Shown here in pieces: positions 61,831 to 64,000 of a stretch of DNA of 64,000 nucleotides. A program made the position numbers and the translations under genes. How positions within the stretch are numbered: the first letter of the stretch is position 1; the number at the start of each line of letters is the position of its first letter. Origin of the DNA: Intrasporangium flavum (GTDB lineage Bacteria > Actinomycetota > Actinomycetes > Actinomycetales > Dermatophilaceae); NCBI RefSeq assembly GCF_001956915.1, contig NZ_MLJO01000008.1, positions 62,001 to 126,000 on the forward strand, written 5' to 3'. Below the pieces are notes generated by a model that worked only from the letters and a program-made list of their open reading frames with translations, ran no database searches and was not told the origin of the DNA.

Positions 61831-61951
61831 GGGGGCTCCTTCGCGGGGTGGTGCGTGGTGGTGCGGGGACGCGCACGGACGTGCGGACCCATTCAACAGC
61901 AGCGGGGCCGATGCGTCGCCCCCACCCCGCGACGGCCCGGCCGGCCACGGG

Positions 61952-62941
61952 TCAGCCGGCGGCGTCGAGGGCGGTGAAGCGGATGGCGCCCCGCTCGCGC
62001 GCCACGGCGATGCCGCCCGGCACGTGGAGCGGGCCCTGGCCGTGCCACGAGGTGAGCAGCGCGTCGAGCGACTCGACGTGGGCGGCGCTGACGTCGGCGA
62101 GCGGCGCCCCGGCCTCGGCCGCGAGCAGCCGCCAGACGCGGGTGCGCAGCGCCCGCGGCAGCGCCGAGAGGGCCTCGAGGTCGACCCCGCCGCCCGGGGC
62201 CTCGGGCAGCCCGGCGCGGGCCTGGCGGGCGAGCGTCTCGAGGTAGTCGGCGTCCTCGCGCAGCAGGTCGGCGCTACGGGCCAGCGCCGCGCCGAACCCG
62301 GGCCCGAGCTCGGCCTCGAGCGTGGCGAGCAGGCGACGGGCGCGGACGCGCCGGAAGGTGTCGTCGGCGTTCTGGGGGTCCTCCCACGGCTCGATGCCGT
62401 AGGCGGCGCAGGCGGCGAGCGTCGTCGCGCGCGGCAGCGACAGCAGCGGGCGCACGAAGCGTCCGCGACGCGTCGGCATGCCGCTGAGCGAGCGCGCGCC
62501 CGACCCCCGCGAGAGGCCGAGGAGCACCTGCTCGGCCTGGTCGTCGCGGGTGTGGCCGATGAGCACGACGTCGGCGCCGAAGCGGGTGGCGACCTCCTCG
62601 AAGGCGGCGTACCGGGCGGTGCGGGCGTCGGCCTCGAGGCCCGAGCCGGACGTGCGCACGTCGACGCGCACGACCTCGACGGGGTCCAGGCCCATGCCGA
62701 GGCACAGCTCGGCGGCCCCGTCGGCGACGCCGTCCGAGCCGTCCTGCAGGCCGTGGTCGACGACGACGGCGCCGGCCCGCATCCCGGCCCGGGGTGCCTC
62801 GAAGGCGAGCGCCCCGGCGAGCGCCACGGAGTCGGGACCCCCCGAGCAGGCCACGAGCACGAGGGCGCCGGGCGGGAGGTCGAGCAGGTGCTCGCGCACG
62901 GCGAGGCGGGTGGCGGCGACGGCGGGGTCGGGACCGGGCAT
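61952..62941 (-). CDS. tilS: tRNA(Ile) lysidine synthetase
   Basis: 329 residues. Modifies C34 of the AUA-decoding tRNA to lysidine. PP-loop [15 protein letters not shown] near 32, [24 protein letters not shown] and RPLL are present; the C-terminal substrate-binding domain (about 210-329) is short, as in actinobacterial TilS. ATG start. Between the metalloprotease gene and hpt, same strand. Confidence 0.94.
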   Translation of the reverse strand: MPGPDPAVAATRLAVREHLLDLPPGALVLVACSGGPDSVALAGALAFEAPRAGMRAGAVVVDHGLQDGSDGVADGAAELCLGMGLDPVEVVRVDVRTSGSGLEADARTARYAAFEEVATRFGADVVLIGHTRDDQAEQVLLGLSRGSGARSLSGMPTRRGRFVRPLLSLPRATTLAACAAYGIEPWEDPQNADDTFRRVRARRLLATLEAELGPGFGAALARSADLLREDADYLETLARQARAGLPEAPGGGVDLEALSALPRALRTRVWRLLAAEAGAPLADVSAAHVESLDALLTSWHGQGPLHVPGGIAVARERGAIRFTALDAAG

Positions 62942-62962
62942 GTCGGTGGCGGCTCCCTTGCC

Positions 62963-64000
62963 TCAGCCGTGGACCCGGCGCACCCAGGCGGCCGGCTCGA
63001 CGATCTCGGCCGCGCGAGGCAGCGCGTCGGGTGAGGACCACACGGCGTTGAAGCCGTCGCGGCCCACCTGGTCGGTGACGGCCCGCACGAAGACGGCGCC
63101 GTCGCGGTACTGGCGCATCTTCGCCTCGAGGCCGAGGAGGCGGCGCAGGATGCGGTCGATGCCGGCCGACCCCTGCCGGCGCTGGTCGAACTTGCGGCGG
63201 ATGTCGCCGACGCTCGGGATGACCTGCGGGCCCACGTCGTCCATGACGACGTCGGCGTGGCCCTCGAGCAGCGACATGACCGCGGTGAGCTCGGCGATCT
63301 TCGCGCGCTGCTCGGGCGTGGCGAGGATCTGCGCGACGCCCTCGCCCGAGCCGAGCACGTCGGGCAGGTTCTTCGTCAGCGCCTCGAGGCGGCGGCTGAG
63401 GTCCTCGGGGGTCGGGGCGAGGTCGACGGCGAGCGCCTGCGACTCCCGCACGAGGTGGTCGCGCAGCCACGGGACCGCGGTGAACTGCACGCGGTGGGTC
63501 TCCTCGTGCATGGCCACCCAGCGACGGAAGTCCGTGGGGTCGACGCCGAGGCGCCGCTCGGTGGCGACGATGTTCGGGGCGACGAGGAGCAGGCGGGGCG
63601 TGCCGCCGGGCGCGAGGTCGTACTGGCCGAGCACCTTGGTGGCGAGGAAGGCGAGCAGGCCGCCCATCTCGGCGCCGGTGACCTTGCCGCCGATCGCCGC
63701 GACGGTCGGCGTGGGCATCTTCTTCTTGGCGACCAGCTTGTCGACGACCGGTTCGAGCATCGCCCTGAAGGAGTCGACGTTGGCCCCGATCCAGCCGATG
63801 CGGTCGACGACGAGCGGAGGTGGCGCGTCGTCGGGGGCCACGAGGCCGCTCGTCGAGGCGACGGGCCCGACTGCGGACGCGGCTGCCTCGCGCAGGTCGG
63901 CGACGATGGCCTCCGCCTCGGCGGGCGTCACCTGCGGACCGGCAGCGACGACGGCGCGGCCGGTGCGCTTGGCGAACTCGTAGTCGACGTACTGCGTGGC
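62963..64000 (-). CDS. zinc-dependent metalloprotease (DUF2342 family), 5' end missing
   Basis: At least 345 residues; the frame runs off the window at 64000, so the N terminus is missing (the sequence before the internal GTG at 63931 continues as [15 protein letters not shown], family-like). HEETHRVQF supplies the HExxH zinc site, and [14 protein letters not shown] a downstream His/Asp. The family is annotated as zinc-dependent metalloprotease or F420-biosynthesis-associated protein and is regularly the gene before tilS in actinobacteria. Substrate unknown. Confidence 0.9.
   Translation of the reverse strand, partial: ATQYVDYEFAKRTGRAVVAAGPQVTPAEAEAIVADLREAAASAVGPVASTSGLVAPDDAPPPLVVDRIGWIGANVDSFRAMLEPVVDKLVAKKKMPTPTVAAIGGKVTGAEMGGLLAFLATKVLGQYDLAPGGTPRLLLVAPNIVATERRLGVDPTDFRRWVAMHEETHRVQFTAVPWLRDHLVRESQALAVDLAPTPEDLSRRLEALTKNLPDVLGSGEGVAQILATPEQRAKIAELTAVMSLLEGHADVVMDDVGPQVIPSVGDIRRKFDQRRQGSAGIDRILRRLLGLEAKMRQYRDGAVFVRAVTDQVGRDGFNAVWSSPDALPRAAEIVEPAAWVRRVHG

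Overview
This 64-kb window comes from a very G+C-rich actinobacterium (about 73% G+C by my estimate). Lsr2, ClpC, DisA, a mycothiol-type maleylpyruvate isomerase, a split LigD/Ku end-joining set, many GTG starts and many apparently leaderless genes all point to Actinomycetota. The order tilS-hpt-ftsH-folE-folP-folBK-DUF3180 followed by DUF2520-panC-panD-nadB-nadC suggests Micrococcales, perhaps an Intrasporangiaceae relative; genus is not resolvable. It reads as ordinary chromosome: I see no phage, insertion sequence, CRISPR array, rRNA or tRNA.

Layout. 0-12 kb: membrane protein, acuC, a TrkA-type K+ subunit, two GNAT acetyltransferases, proC and proline dehydrogenase, a mycothiol-dependent enzyme, an FMN lactate-oxidase-type enzyme, a secreted FN3-like protein, and a methyltransferase/deaminase pair. 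11.4-12.7 kb: a DUF559/AbiEi-like gene flanked by a regular set of palindromic repeats. 12.8-26.2 kb: clpC, a MacB-like exporter, an LCP lipoprotein with an ArgA-type acetyltransferase, a three-gene ABC exporter, mutY, disA, radA. 26.3-30.1 kb: lsr2 and an NHEJ cluster (LigD polymerase, ATP ligase, divergent Ku). 30-39 kb: CoA-transferase, SDR, sugar isomerase-like protein, Ppx/GppA, a TetR-ABC cassette, an ankyrin protein, a Cys-rich protein with a methyltransferase. 39.3-40.5 kb: a second, differently repeat-flanked DUF559-like gene. 40.5-46.6 kb: NAD and pantothenate synthesis (nadC, nadB, panD, panC, DUF2520) and a MidA-like methyltransferase. 46.6-53 kb: CopC, VOC protein, P450-MFS pair, an orphan NuoD-like protein and lipoproteins. 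53-64 kb: folate operon with a folB-folK fusion, ftsH, a divergent OtrA/TetM-like ribosomal protection GTPase with a candidate leader peptide, DUF1028, hpt, tilS and a truncated zinc metalloprotease.

How the genes work together. proC and proline dehydrogenase interconvert proline and pyrroline-5-carboxylate. panC, panD, nadB and nadC feed CoA and NAD synthesis. folE, folP and folBK cover most of folate synthesis. ClpC and FtsH provide proteolysis, ClpC probably under a ClgR-type operator. MutY, DisA, RadA, Ku, LigD-polymerase and the ligase form a dispersed DNA-repair set.

Most unusual signals. (1) Two repeat-flanked solo nuclease-like genes: the first carries five 20-bp palindromes separated by exactly 31 bp, and the two loci share an upstream signature (CCTGTGGA exactly 50 bp before ATG, CAGWCT six bases before ATG). 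(2) The octamer palindrome GACGCGTC occurs at least 35 times, both between genes and as Asp-Ala-Ser linkers. (3) Ku and its ligase are head to head with overlapping -10 elements. (4) ftsH has a hairpin exactly between its Shine-Dalgarno sequence and its start codon. (5) An overlapping uORF precedes the ribosomal protection gene.
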